Shown one piece after another: positions 27,306 to 35,799 of a stretch of DNA of 64,000 nucleotides (position 1 is its first letter; each line of letters opens with the position of its first letter). The translations under genes and the position numbers were made by a program. The notes under the pieces are model-generated. The model was not told the origin of the DNA. It worked only from the letters and a program-made list of their open reading frames with translations, and made no database searches. Source of the stretch: CAVUAF01 sp963739375 (GTDB lineage: Bacteria > Acidobacteriota > Terriglobia > Terriglobales > Acidobacteriaceae); assembly GCA_963739375.1 (NCBI GenBank), contig CAVUAF010000015.1:310001-374000 (forward strand). Direction: 5' to 3'.

Positions 27306-28949
27306 TCAAGAGGGTTCGTCGTCATCTAGCGGTAGCGGGATGGTCTTCTCCACCGCCGCCCTCGCCTTGGGCGCCTTCTTGAAGGTGACGTCGTGGGCTC
27401 GGGGATAATCAATCGCGGCCCCGCCCAGCAGCTTCTCAATGGTGAGGACTTGGATCCGCTGGTGCTTGCTGCCCCACGGGGATTCGTAAAAGCCCGCCGA
27501 GACAGCTTCCTTCTCCATGGGCTTGGTCGGCGGCTCCAAGGTAATGAAGACCCCCAGCTCCGCCTTCTCGCGCTCGACCACGCCGCGCAAATCGCGGACT
27601 TGCGAGACGCCAACGCCACCCGACTTCACCGACAGAATGATCTGCTTCGACTTTCCGCTCTTGTCGTCGTGGAAATACTGCCGCCCGTCAATGCCCTCGT
27701 CGGCGCCCTTCTTTTTCTCATAGGGCCGCGCCCCGACCAGTGCCAGCGCCCACCACTGAAACTCGTAGGCATCTTCCTTCGCGAGTTGCTGCGCGTCCGC
27801 CAGCGACTCCGGCTCGCCGTGAACCTCGTAGCTTTCCGCGACTGCTTCGCCGAAGGCGTCGAGCAGACGCTGCTTGATCAGGTTGACCGCGAGGTGCGTG
27901 ATGTCGATGCCAATCCAGCGCCGCCTCAGCCGCTGTGCTACCGCAATCGCTGTCCCACACCCGCAGAACGGATCGAGCACCACGTCGCCTTCGTTGCTGC
28001 TCGCCTTGATAATGCGCTCCAGCAGCGCCTCCGGCTTTTGGGTTGGATAGCCGAGACGTTCCCCCGACCGGCTTATGCCGCGAAGCATGGAGATATCGTC
28101 CCACCAATCCTGAATGGCAACTCCCTTGCTGTCGTCTAGATACCGCTTCTCGTAGACCATTCCACTCTTCGAATACACCAGTCGGCCAGCGGCTTCGAGT
28201 TCCTCCATCTTCTTTCTCGAATACCGCCAGTATCTGGTTACACCTTTCCATTCGTAATGTGGGTTGCCCTTCGCGGCCCCGCCCGGTCCGGTTATGTCAG
28301 CCTTGTTGTATCGCCGGCCTGTTCCCGGCTCGACGTTTCGGTACCAATTCTCGGCTGTGCTCTCGGGCAAGGGGTTGTAGGGCTGCCCAAAGTATGGTGC
28401 GTCGCCCCTGCTGAAATAGAGAAGAATGTCGTGTATGCGGCCGTAATGTCTTGCTCCCTGCCTCGCGTCACTGTGGGCGTCAGAACGCTTCCAGACAACT
28501 TCGTTTCGGAACTTCGTGGCACCGAAGATGCCATCCATCAAAATCTTCAAGTAGTGGCTGGCCGTTGGATCGCAGTGGAGGTAAATCGAGCCTGTCTCCT
28601 TGAGCACCCGGCGGAGTTCCATCAGCCGCGGCGCCATCATGGCCAGGTAGGCCATCATGTCGCTGTTGCCGAGGAAGGTGCGGAAGGCCCGCATGGCGTC
28701 GGCCACGCGCCCGCCGCCCTCGACGATTTCTTCGCAGGCCCGCTGCGCTTCCAGGTTCCATTCCCAGGTGTCCTCGAAGGCCCGAATCTGCGACGCCGCC
28801 TTCGTCCCATCGTGCTCCTTGAAGAGCACGTTGTAGTCCTGCCGGCTGTTGAAGGGCGGGTCGAGATAGACGAGGTCCACGGACTCGTCCTTGACGTGGT
28901 CGCGCAGCACCTTCAGGTTGTCGCCGTAGAAGAGCTGGTTCTTCGTCAT
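27306..28949 (-). CDS. DNA methyltransferase fused to a C-terminal Mrr-like nuclease domain
   Basis: 547 aa. The N-terminal two thirds are an amino-methyltransferase with motif IV first (LVYLDPPFNSRQDY, DPPF at about 30-33) and the AdoMet-binding motif I later (VVLDPFCGCGTAIAVAQ, 326-333), the beta-class order. From about 395 a second domain reads YEFQWWALALVGARP, GADEGIDGRQYF (Asp421) and IILSVKSGG (Lys442), matching the D...xK core of Mrr/PD-(D/E)xK nucleases. Modification and cleavage would thus sit in one polypeptide; whether it cuts, and its recognition site, cannot be seen. ATG 28949 (MTKNQLFYGDN). Bracketed tightly by 91-bp inverted repeats, a sign of transfer as a unit. Confidence 0.87.
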   Translation of the reverse strand: MTKNQLFYGDNLKVLRDHVKDESVDLVYLDPPFNSRQDYNVLFKEHDGTKAASQIRAFEDTWEWNLEAQRACEEIVEGGGRVADAMRAFRTFLGNSDMMAYLAMMAPRLMELRRVLKETGSIYLHCDPTASHYLKILMDGIFGATKFRNEVVWKRSDAHSDARQGARHYGRIHDILLYFSRGDAPYFGQPYNPLPESTAENWYRNVEPGTGRRYNKADITGPGGAAKGNPHYEWKGVTRYWRYSRKKMEELEAAGRLVYSKSGMVYEKRYLDDSKGVAIQDWWDDISMLRGISRSGERLGYPTQKPEALLERIIKASSNEGDVVLDPFCGCGTAIAVAQRLRRRWIGIDITHLAVNLIKQRLLDAFGEAVAESYEVHGEPESLADAQQLAKEDAYEFQWWALALVGARPYEKKKGADEGIDGRQYFHDDKSGKSKQIILSVKSGGVGVSQVRDLRGVVEREKAELGVFITLEPPTKPMEKEAVSAGFYESPWGSKHQRIQVLTIEKLLGGAAIDYPRAHDVTFKKAPKARAAVEKTIPLPLDDDEPS

Positions 28950-28972
28950 TGCCGCGCACTGTAGCACAGATG

Positions 28973-29063
28973 GTGCCGTCCCTACGGGACTCGGAGCTAT
29001 TTGAATCAACCCTTTCCCGGCGTTAAAACGCCGGGCTATTTTCTGCCGCGCCTACGGCGCTGG
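28973..29063. repeat. Right 91-bp inverted-repeat arm beside the methyltransferase gene
   Basis: Inverted partner of 27210-27300, starting 24 bp upstream of the methyltransferase start codon, so the gene's promoter must lie in or beyond this arm. Confidence 0.85.
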
Positions 29064-29372
29064 TGAGTACCCTGGGCGCTCGCCCTTGCAGAGCGCCCCT
29101 TTCTCCCTTGTCCGCTCCCTTTCTTCAATATCTTAAAGCTTATGCTTAACAAAACACTGCCAATAAAGTTATTGACAGGCGCTTTCCCGCGTTGCTAACC
29201 TGGCCCTCTCTCGTCGCTGCTCTCCAATTCCGCTAAGTCCCTTCCCCTCGGGATCTTGCCGCTAAGTCCTTTGGATCTCGGGATCACCGGGGGAGGGGGG
29301 AGGGGGGAGGGGAGATCGGGAGATCGGGAGATCGGGAGATCTTGAGATCGGAGCGCTCCGTGAATTCCTGCG
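29064..29372. other. Gene-free stretch with G-rich tract and AGATCGGG array
   Basis: No gene is supported. 29140-29185 is A/T-rich. At 29288-29312 there are four G runs of four to six (GGGGGAGGGGGGAGGGGGG type), able in principle to form a G-quadruplex. At about 29312-29345 the 8-base unit AGATCGGG is repeated about four times. Confidence 0.6.
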
Positions 29373-29750
29373 TCAGACCAAAGCGATGACGTCGATTTCC
29401 ACCAGGACGTCGCGGGGAAGCTGGGCGGCGGCGACGGTGGAGCGGGCGGGACGGTGGCCGGCGAAAAACGTGGCGTAGACCTCGTTCATGGCGGCGAAGT
29501 CGGCCATGGTCTTGAGAAAGACGGTGGTCTTGACGACGCGAGGCAAGCCGGTGCCGGCGGCGGCGAGCACGGCGCTGAGGTTGCGGAAGACGCGCTCGGT
29601 CTGGGCGCGGACGTCGCCGGGGACGACTTGCATGGTGGCGGGATCGAGGGCGATCTGCCCCGAGCAGAAAACGAAGCCGTTGGTCTTGATGGCCTGGGAA
29701 TACGGGCCGATGGCCTGCGGGGCGTCGGGGGTGGAGACAGCGTCGAGCAT
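29373..29750 (-). CDS. RidA family enamine/imine deaminase
   Basis: 125 aa. APQAIGPYSQAIKTNGFVFC, FCSGQIALDP and the conserved ARSTVAAAQLPRDVLVEID (Arg that binds the carboxylate) are typical of RidA/YjgF/TdcF, which hydrolyse reactive enamines. ATG 29750 is preceded by AGGAGCCCTC. It lies downstream of relA/spoT but is separated by a repeat-filled gap. Confidence 0.92.
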   Translation of the reverse strand: MLDAVSTPDAPQAIGPYSQAIKTNGFVFCSGQIALDPATMQVVPGDVRAQTERVFRNLSAVLAAAGTGLPRVVKTTVFLKTMADFAAMNEVYATFFAGHRPARSTVAAAQLPRDVLVEIDVIALV

Positions 29751-29784
29751 GAGGGCTCCTGGGATGAGCAGAAGAAGGTAGCAC

Positions 29785-29925
29785 AAGAAGAAGTTTCGAG
29801 TTTCGGGTTTCGAGTTTCGAGTCAGAGCCCAGAGCAAAACCCAGATTCCTCGCTGCGCTCGGAATGACAACAAAGAAGAAGTTTCGAGTTTCAGGTTTCG
29901 AGTTTCGAGCAAGAGCTCAGGAACA
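29785..29925. repeat. Intergenic repeat cluster (GAAGTTTCGAGTTTCG words)
   Basis: Two blocks of GAAGTTTCGAGTTTCGGG/AGG units at about 29790-29822 and 29878-29910 flank a CCAGATTCCTCGCTGCGCTC element at about 29840-29867. The latter recurs at about 62147-62172. Fills the ridA-relA gap. Confidence 0.65.
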
Positions 29926-29937
29926 GCAGATGAACCC

Positions 29938-32151
29938 CTAGAGCTTCTGGACGCGCTGGACGTCGCGGATGCCGGGGAGTTTGCGCAGAGCGCTGATCAT
30001 CTTCTCCAGGTGCTTGAGGTCTTCGATCTCGATGACCAGGTCGATGGTGGCCTGCTGGTTGCCGGTGCGGGCCTCGATATTGCGGATGTTGGTGTTGTCG
30101 TCGCTGATGACGGCGGTGATCTGCTTGAGCATGCCGGCGCGGTCGTCGCAGAAGAGGGTGAGCTTGACCGGGTAGCCCTGCTTGCGAAGCTGGTCGCGCC
30201 CCCACTCGACGTCGATCTTGCGGTCAATCTCGTACATCAGGTTCTGGACGTTGGGGCAGGAGCGGGCGTGGACGGCGACGCCCTTGCCGCGGGTGACGTA
30301 GCCGACGATGTCTTCGCCGCGGATGGGATTGCAACAGCGGGCGCGGTAGACCAGCAGGTCGTCGTGGCCCTTGACCTTGATGGCGTGGGAGTCGCCGCCG
30401 AAGACGCGGCGGACGACGCTGGTGAAGGCGCCGGGCTTGTCTTCGCCGTCGGCCCGCGGGGGTTCAGGGGGCTTGACGTCGGGGGGCAGCAGGCGGCCCA
30501 GCACCTGGCGCGCGGAATACTTGCCGTACCCGATGCCGGCCAGCAGGTCGTCGGGGCGGCCGAGGCCATAGTCGCCGGCCACGCGCTGGAAGGAGGGCTC
30601 GTCGATGGACTTGAGGGAGACGCGGTACTTGCGCGCTTCCTTGTCGATGAGCTTGCGGCCGATTTCGATGGCGCGCTCGCGCTCGTGCACGTTGAGCCAG
30701 TGCTTGATCTTCTGCCGGGCGCGCGACGACTTGATGAAGCTGAGCCAGTCGCGGCTGGGATGGTGGCCGGCCTGGGTAAGGGCCTCGACGATGTCGCCGG
30801 AGCGCAGCTTGTAGCGCAGCGGGACCATGCGGCCGTTGACGCGCGCGCCGATGCAGGTGTGCCCGACCTCGGTGTGGACGCTGTAGGCGAAGTCCACCGG
30901 AGTGGCGTCGCGCGGCAGGATCACGACTTTGCCCTTGGGGGTGAAGCTGTAAACCTCTTCGGGGTAGAGATCGACTTTGAGGGTGGAGAGGAACTCGGCG
31001 GGATCGGTGAGGTCGCGCTGCCACTCGACCACCTGGCGCAGCCAGGAGAGGCGCTGCTCGTCGCGGACGCTGACCGGGCCGTCCTTGTACTTCCAGTGCG
31101 CCGCGATGCCTTCTTCCGCCATCTTGTGCATCTCATCGGTGCGGATCTGGACCTCGAAGGGGGTGCCGTTTTCGGCGATCACGGTGGTATGGAGTGACTG
31201 GTAGAAGTTGGGCCGCGGCATGGCGATGAAGTCCTTGATGCGGCCGGGCACGGGGCGCCACAGGTTGTGGATGGCGCCGAGCGCGCCGTAACAGTCCTTC
31301 ACCGAGCGGGTGATGATGCGGACGGCGAGCAGGTCGTAGACCTGGTCGACGGCGATGCGCTGCCGGTGGAGCTTCTGCTGGATGCTGTAGAGGCGCTTGA
31401 TGCGGCTGTCGACGCTGGCCTCGACGGCGTTTTCCTTGAGCTTTTCGCGGATGACTTCGGCGACGCGGGCCAGGAAGGCGTCGCCGGTCTTGCGGCGCTC
31501 CTCGACCGTATGCTTCAGCTGCTCGTAGGCGATGGGATCGACGTAGCGGAAGGCGAGGTCCTCCAGCTCGCCGCGGATCTTGCCCATGCCGAGGCGGTAG
31601 GCGATGGGGGCGTAAATTTCCAGCGTCTCGCGCGCGATCTGCTGCTGGCGCTCGGGCGGGAGGTGCTCGAGGGTGCGCATGTTGTGCAGGCGGTCGGCGA
31701 GCTTGATGAGGACGACGCGGATGTCGTCGACCATGGCCAGCACCATCTTGCGGACGTTTTCCGCCTGGCGCTCCTCGCGGCCGGCGAGATCGATTTTGCT
31801 GATCTTGGTGACGCCTTCCACGATGTGCGCCACCTGGTCGCCAAATTCCTTCTGGATTTCTTCGATGGTGATGGAGGTGTCTTCGACCGAATCGTGCAGC
31901 AGGCCGGCGGCGATGGCGGTGGGGTCCATCTTCATCTCGGCGAGGACGAGCGCGACCTCGACGGGATGGATGAGGTAGGGGTCGCCGGAGGCGCGCTTCT
32001 GGCCGGCATGCAGACGCTGGGAGAATTCAAAGGCCTTGGTGACGAGTTCCAGATCGTCGTTGGGACGCGACTCTCGCAGCGAGTTCATGAGGTCGCGGAA
32101 ACGCGCCGCGGGCAGGGTGTTGCTCTCGATCTGGTGGCGAAGAACCGCCAT
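29938..32151 (-). CDS. relA/spoT (rsh): Bifunctional (p)ppGpp synthetase/hydrolase
   Basis: 737 aa. The HD hydrolase domain is intact (IHPVEVAL with His62 and LLHDSVED with His86-Asp87), so degradation is expected. The synthetase domain follows (MPRPNFYQSLHTTVI), then TGS (EEVYSFTPKGKVVILPR), a zinc-finger-like segment (YRARCCNPIRGEDIVGYVT) and a C-terminal ACT domain (DDRAGMLKQITAVISDDNTN). It is the long Rsh enzyme of the stringent response. ATG 32151. It is separated from purD upstream by 60 bp and may share its transcript. Confidence 0.96.
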   Translation of the reverse strand: MAVLRHQIESNTLPAARFRDLMNSLRESRPNDDLELVTKAFEFSQRLHAGQKRASGDPYLIHPVEVALVLAEMKMDPTAIAAGLLHDSVEDTSITIEEIQKEFGDQVAHIVEGVTKISKIDLAGREERQAENVRKMVLAMVDDIRVVLIKLADRLHNMRTLEHLPPERQQQIARETLEIYAPIAYRLGMGKIRGELEDLAFRYVDPIAYEQLKHTVEERRKTGDAFLARVAEVIREKLKENAVEASVDSRIKRLYSIQQKLHRQRIAVDQVYDLLAVRIITRSVKDCYGALGAIHNLWRPVPGRIKDFIAMPRPNFYQSLHTTVIAENGTPFEVQIRTDEMHKMAEEGIAAHWKYKDGPVSVRDEQRLSWLRQVVEWQRDLTDPAEFLSTLKVDLYPEEVYSFTPKGKVVILPRDATPVDFAYSVHTEVGHTCIGARVNGRMVPLRYKLRSGDIVEALTQAGHHPSRDWLSFIKSSRARQKIKHWLNVHERERAIEIGRKLIDKEARKYRVSLKSIDEPSFQRVAGDYGLGRPDDLLAGIGYGKYSARQVLGRLLPPDVKPPEPPRADGEDKPGAFTSVVRRVFGGDSHAIKVKGHDDLLVYRARCCNPIRGEDIVGYVTRGKGVAVHARSCPNVQNLMYEIDRKIDVEWGRDQLRKQGYPVKLTLFCDDRAGMLKQITAVISDDNTNIRNIEARTGNQQATIDLVIEIEDLKHLEKMISALRKLPGIRDVQRVQKL

Positions 32152-32211
32152 GATTAATTATGGCAGCTTACCAGAGGCAGTGGCCAGTAGCGCGCGCGGG
32201 AGGGCCGCGCG

Positions 32212-33474
32212 CTAGGCGCGGCGGCCGATGTCGCGGCGGAACTGCATGCCGTCGAAGCCGAGGCAGGCCACGGCTGCGTAGGCGCGGTCGACGGCGGCGG
32301 CGAGGGAAGCGCCGCGGGCGGTGACGCCGAGCACACGGCCGCCGGCGGTGTAGATGCCGTCGTCGCGGCGCGCCGTCCCGGCGTGGAAGACCTGCACGCC
32401 GGCCAGTGCCGCGGCGTCAGCCAGGCCGGCGATTTTCCTGCCGGTCTCGGGCTTGCCGGGATAGCCGGCGGACGCCATGACCACGCAGGCCGCCGCCTCC
32501 GGCGACCAGTGCACGTCGCCGGGGCTGGAGCGCCCGGCGACGGCGGCCTCGAAGGCGTCGAGCAGGTCGCTCTCGAGGCGCATGAGGATGGGCTGGGTTT
32601 CGGGATCGCCGAAGCGGCAGTTGAACTCGAGCACCATGGGGCCGCGCGCGGTCATCATCAGGCCGCAGTAGAGGACGCCGCGGTAGGGGTTGTCTTCCTG
32701 CTGCATGCCGGCGATGACGGGGCGCACGATGTGGGCCAGCAGCCACTCGGTCATGTGGGAGTCGAGCAGGGCGTCGGCGGAGTAAGCGCCCATGCCGCCG
32801 GTGTTGGGGCCGGTGTCGGCGTCGCCGAGGCGCTTGTGGTCGCGCGCCGCGGCCAGGGGCACGACGCGCTCACCGTCGCTGATCACCAGGAACGAGAGCT
32901 CCTCGCCTTCGAGAAACTCTTCCAGCACCACGCGGTGGCCGGCGTCGCCGAGCAGCTCGCCGCTCAGCATCTCGCTGCCAACTTGCAAGGCTTCTTCCTT
33001 GGTTTTGGCGATGACGACGCCCTTGCCGGCGGCGAGGCCGTCGGCTTTCACGACCAGGGGCGCGTGCAGGTGGGCAAGCGCGTCGCGAAGCTCGATCCCG
33101 TCGGGGCAGATGGCGAAGTGGCCGGTGGGGATGTGGTGGCGGAGCATGAACTCCTTGGCGAAGCTCTTGCTCGTTTCCAGGCGGGCGGCGGCCTGGGTGG
33201 GGCCGAAGATGGGCCAGCCGCGCTGCTGGAAGGCGTCGACGATGCCGACGCTCAGCGGCAGCTCGGGGCCGACGATGGTGAGGTCGGGACGGACCTCGGC
33301 GGCCAGTGCCAGCATGGCGTCGAGATTGCCGAGGTCCACGGGCAGGCACTCGGCCAACTCGGCGATGCCGCCATTGCCGGGCGCGCAGACCAGCTGCGTG
33401 AGGCGCGGCGACTGCCGCAGCTTCCAGGCCAGGGCGTGTTCGCGCCCCCCGTTGCCGAGCAGCAGGACCTTCAT
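32212..33474 (-). CDS. purD: Phosphoribosylamine--glycine ligase
   Basis: 420 aa. MKVLLLGNGGREHALAWKL at the N-terminus, then VVKADGLAAGKGVVIAKT of the ATP-grasp domain and LEFNCRFGDPETQPILMR at the metal site. It makes GAR in purine synthesis. ATG 33474 lies directly at the conserved start; the frame is open beyond but not conserved. Confidence 0.96.
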   Translation of the reverse strand: MKVLLLGNGGREHALAWKLRQSPRLTQLVCAPGNGGIAELAECLPVDLGNLDAMLALAAEVRPDLTIVGPELPLSVGIVDAFQQRGWPIFGPTQAAARLETSKSFAKEFMLRHHIPTGHFAICPDGIELRDALAHLHAPLVVKADGLAAGKGVVIAKTKEEALQVGSEMLSGELLGDAGHRVVLEEFLEGEELSFLVISDGERVVPLAAARDHKRLGDADTGPNTGGMGAYSADALLDSHMTEWLLAHIVRPVIAGMQQEDNPYRGVLYCGLMMTARGPMVLEFNCRFGDPETQPILMRLESDLLDAFEAAVAGRSSPGDVHWSPEAAACVVMASAGYPGKPETGRKIAGLADAAALAGVQVFHAGTARRDDGIYTAGGRVLGVTARGASLAAAVDRAYAAVACLGFDGMQFRRDIGRRA

Positions 33475-33591
33475 GGGGGAAAGACTAATGGCAAAAGGCA
33501 AAAGGAAAAAGGCAAAAGGAAGCGGGCTAGTGGTGCAGTTTGAAATCGGGGCCGGATTCCCAGGCAGCAGGAACGGCGTAAACTGTCCTGC

Positions 33592-33777
33592 ATGAAAGCG
33601 ACGGACATTCAAATCGTAAGGCGCCTCCTTGACGAAATGGAAGGCCAAAAGAATCAGCTAAAGGCTGACAGAATCGTTAAGGTCCTGGGCAAGCGCATCC
33701 GACAACGGGCACGGAACCGCGAGGATTTCAGCCAAGCCGCCGTGCGTGTTGTGCGCGAGGCTACAGGACAGCGGTAG
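33592..33777 (+). CDS. Hypothetical small basic protein
   Basis: 61 aa, helical and Lys/Arg-rich (IVRRLLDEMEGQKNQLKA, KVLGKRIRQRARNREDF). No family recognised and no clear ribosome binding site. It lies at the edge of the lower-GC cassette and overlaps the convergent 271-aa gene by 17 bp. It could be real or a chance frame. Confidence 0.4.
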   Translation: MKATDIQIVRRLLDEMEGQKNQLKADRIVKVLGKRIRQRARNREDFSQAAVRVVREATGQR

Positions 33778-34576
33778 GCTCTTGGTCGAATAATCCAGGT
33801 CCCTCTATCGAACGTGGCGGATAAAACAAGCCTACAATAATCCAGATGTGCGGGTGCTGGCGAACGGTACCCACGTAGAAATGGGTGTCGTACTTCTCGA
33901 TCATCTCGGTTTCGTATCGCTGGCGAAACTTAACCTCCCAGTCGTCGCCGTATTCGGCGCTCCATTTGCGCCACGATTCTCCCATCTCCCAGTCGGTGCA
34001 GATGAACCTGTGACCTGAGCACTCGTCGTGGTCACACCGAAATTCGTAGCGAAAGCTGAAAGGAACTTTTTCCAGTTCCTTCTTCGGTTTCTCCGCGAAC
34101 AGGTGTTCTTGGCGCAGTATCGCCAGTTGAGCGTCAGTCCAGCTTGCGCTTTCAGGTTTTATGGTTAGGCGCTCAATGGCTCTTGGCCGAAAGATACCGA
34201 GCGTCGGGTGCCCCTGCTCGTCGCGCACTCTTGCCAGACAGCACAGACAATGAGCACGGAGGGGGAAAACAACGCCTTTCCGCGCCTGCCATTGGTGTGC
34301 GGCTGAGAGAGGCTCCGAAAGTATTGTGATTCCGTCCTGCTTGAGTTTGTAGCTTTCGGGGCGCGAATCGCTCGCTTTGGTGACGTTAAGCTCGACCCAC
34401 TGATATTTTCGGAAGCGTTGATCTTCTGGAAGGTAGCGCCAAGGCACAGGGAACAGGCGGAGCCATTCACCTTTGTCGGTAATTGCAGCCGTGCAGGAAA
34501 CCTCGACGCCAGTTTTCGCGGGAGTCGGATACGTGCGAACGACAATCAGCGCTCTCTTGGTTTCCTGCGGCGGCAT
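33761..34576 (-). CDS. Conserved-looking protein of unknown function, DUF488 partner
   Basis: 271 aa, cytoplasmic. It starts ALIVVRTYPTPAKTGVEVSC and has a Cys/His-rich centre: HCLCCLARVRDEQGHP and FRCDHDECSGHRFICTDWE, which could bind zinc. The C-terminus has HFYVGTVRQHPHIWIIVG. I do not recognise the family. ATG 34576 lies 7 bp after the DUF488 stop, so the two are one transcript. GC is visibly lower than in purD and dinB on either side, suggesting acquisition. Confidence 0.75.
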   Translation of the reverse strand: MPPQETKRALIVVRTYPTPAKTGVEVSCTAAITDKGEWLRLFPVPWRYLPEDQRFRKYQWVELNVTKASDSRPESYKLKQDGITILSEPLSAAHQWQARKGVVFPLRAHCLCCLARVRDEQGHPTLGIFRPRAIERLTIKPESASWTDAQLAILRQEHLFAEKPKKELEKVPFSFRYEFRCDHDECSGHRFICTDWEMGESWRKWSAEYGDDWEVKFRQRYETEMIEKYDTHFYVGTVRQHPHIWIIVGLFYPPRSIEGPGLFDQEPTAVL

Positions 34577-34583
34577 ATCTATT

Positions 34584-35117
34584 TCATAGGTCGAATCCCC
34601 TCATGCCCAGCTGCTCAAGTGCAAGCGACAGCCGGTGCCGATGGCATTCCTGCGGGTCTATTTCGGTACACATGAGGGCCAGTGGGTGCTCAAAGCCATT
34701 AAGAAAAAAATGCAAATTGTGCCCCAAAAACGAAGCGATGACGTGCTCGTCGTACCAGTCCCAGATCACATCGCGGGTTCCGGTCTCGATAGCCTTAGCC
34801 CGAATGTCGCGGGGAACGCCGAGCTGCGGTAAATGGGCATAATAGATGCCGTTTTCTTCCAGGAGGTGAGCCAAGTTGTTCTTGCTCAGCTCAGGCCGGT
34901 ACATGCTTACGGGGTTCTGGCGAATATCTACCAACGTGCGAACGCCGTGCGCTTTGAGCACCTCGAGAATCTCGCCGGTCTTTCGCCCGGCATATCCAAT
35001 GGTGAAGAAATCTGCTGTCTCTGCTGATCGGCAATCGTTCCAGAAGCCCTTGCTTTCAAATTGTCGCTTTACCGACGCGCTTGGGAGATTCAGTCTGTTG
35101 GCCTGTGGCATGGCCAC
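34584..35117 (-). CDS. DUF488 family protein
   Basis: 177 aa. After a 35-residue leader, FFTIGYAGRKTGEILEVLKA, TLVDIRQNPVSMYRPELSK and HPLALMCTEIDPQECHRH are DUF488 motifs, with a conserved Cys-x5-Cys-H near the end. The biochemical function is unknown. The start is GTG 35117 (after AAGGTGGG) or ATG 35111. It sits 3 bp after the zinc-ribbon gene and 7 bp before the 271-aa gene. Confidence 0.85.
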   Translation of the reverse strand: MAMPQANRLNLPSASVKRQFESKGFWNDCRSAETADFFTIGYAGRKTGEILEVLKAHGVRTLVDIRQNPVSMYRPELSKNNLAHLLEENGIYYAHLPQLGVPRDIRAKAIETGTRDVIWDWYDEHVIASFLGHNLHFFLNGFEHPLALMCTEIDPQECHRHRLSLALEQLGMRGFDL

Positions 35118-35120
35118 AGT

Positions 35121-35465
35121 TTAGCCCACCTTCCACTTGATGATGCCGTGCGCATCTTTGTTCCGCTTCAGGCCGATGTCCTGCTCAAGACGATGAACCC
35201 ATTTGTTGTTCGGGAACTTCTCAGGCAGTTTTGCTGCTGTTCTGATTTCCGTCCATGTCAGCGGGCCTGATTCCTTCAACACCTTCTGAATCTTGTCGCG
35301 GAAATCCTCATACGTGAGCATCGACGCCGCCTTACGCGGGCGGTTCCAATACGGACTCTTGCATTTCGGGCAGGCGACAGGTTCTTTCTCCGCGTCTTTG
35401 GGTACCCATTCGCCGCCACACCGTTCGCAGCGGTAGCCCATGACCGTGATCGGTACTTTTGGCAT
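35121..35465 (-). CDS. Zinc-ribbon and winged-helix-like small protein
   Basis: 114 aa. The N-terminal half is a zinc ribbon with two CxxC pairs (GYRCERCGGEW, ACPKCKSPYW). The C-terminal half reads LTWTEIRTAAKLPEKFPNN and ends GIIKWKVG, a helix-turn-helix or winged-helix pattern. It probably binds DNA. ATG 35465 is preceded by AGAGGAC. As first gene of the cassette below an A/T palindrome, it may autoregulate the operon; this is inference. Confidence 0.75.
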   Translation of the reverse strand: MPKVPITVMGYRCERCGGEWVPKDAEKEPVACPKCKSPYWNRPRKAASMLTYEDFRDKIQKVLKESGPLTWTEIRTAAKLPEKFPNNKWVHRLEQDIGLKRNKDAHGIIKWKVG

Positions 35466-35799
35466 ATGTCCTCTCTAATAGCACCTTAGGAGATATTATC
35501 TTAGGTAGGGTATCCTTTGTACAGGAGATATGTTATAATATTTCCTTGTATAATAACATATCGCTCGGGAGATGGATCGTCTGAAGCACCGCAAAACGCA
35601 CCCAAGTAATCAGGCATACCGTATTGAATCTGCTGCGCGATCTTGGCTGAGCTGCCACCGCTTATCACCAGGTTCGCGGCCTGCGAGTCTGGCGTTTGGA
35701 GTGCGCTTGGGAGTTTATCCAAGGAAGGATTGAAACTGCACTAGTACCGGAAAGGGGCTCGGGTTGCCCCGGGAGTGGAACCGGCATAAGGTGCGCAAC
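35466..35799. other. A/T-rich promoter region of the DUF488 cassette and dinB leader
   Basis: No convincing gene. The left part is strikingly A/T-rich and holds the palindrome at 35527-35562. A 73-codon minus-strand frame here runs through the palindrome and starts only at TTG; I do not accept it. AAGGTG at 35788-35793 serves dinB. Confidence 0.5.
35527..35562 (-). promoter_or_regulatory. Palindromic operator/promoter upstream of the zinc-ribbon gene
   Basis: Perfect 10-bp arms GATATGTTAT (35527-35536) and ATAACATATC (35553-35562) with a 16-bp A/T spacer containing TATAAT-like words on both strands. It lies about 60-100 bp upstream of the first gene of the DUF488 cassette. Confidence 0.6.

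Noticed and set aside
29172..29202. TTGACA promoter reading rightward
   Set aside because: No plus-strand gene follows within reach and the -10 match is poor.
35501..35722. 73-codon minus-strand gene upstream of the zinc-ribbon gene
   Set aside because: It starts only at TTG, has no ribosome binding site, and its 3' part is the A/T palindrome that more likely is a promoter/operator.
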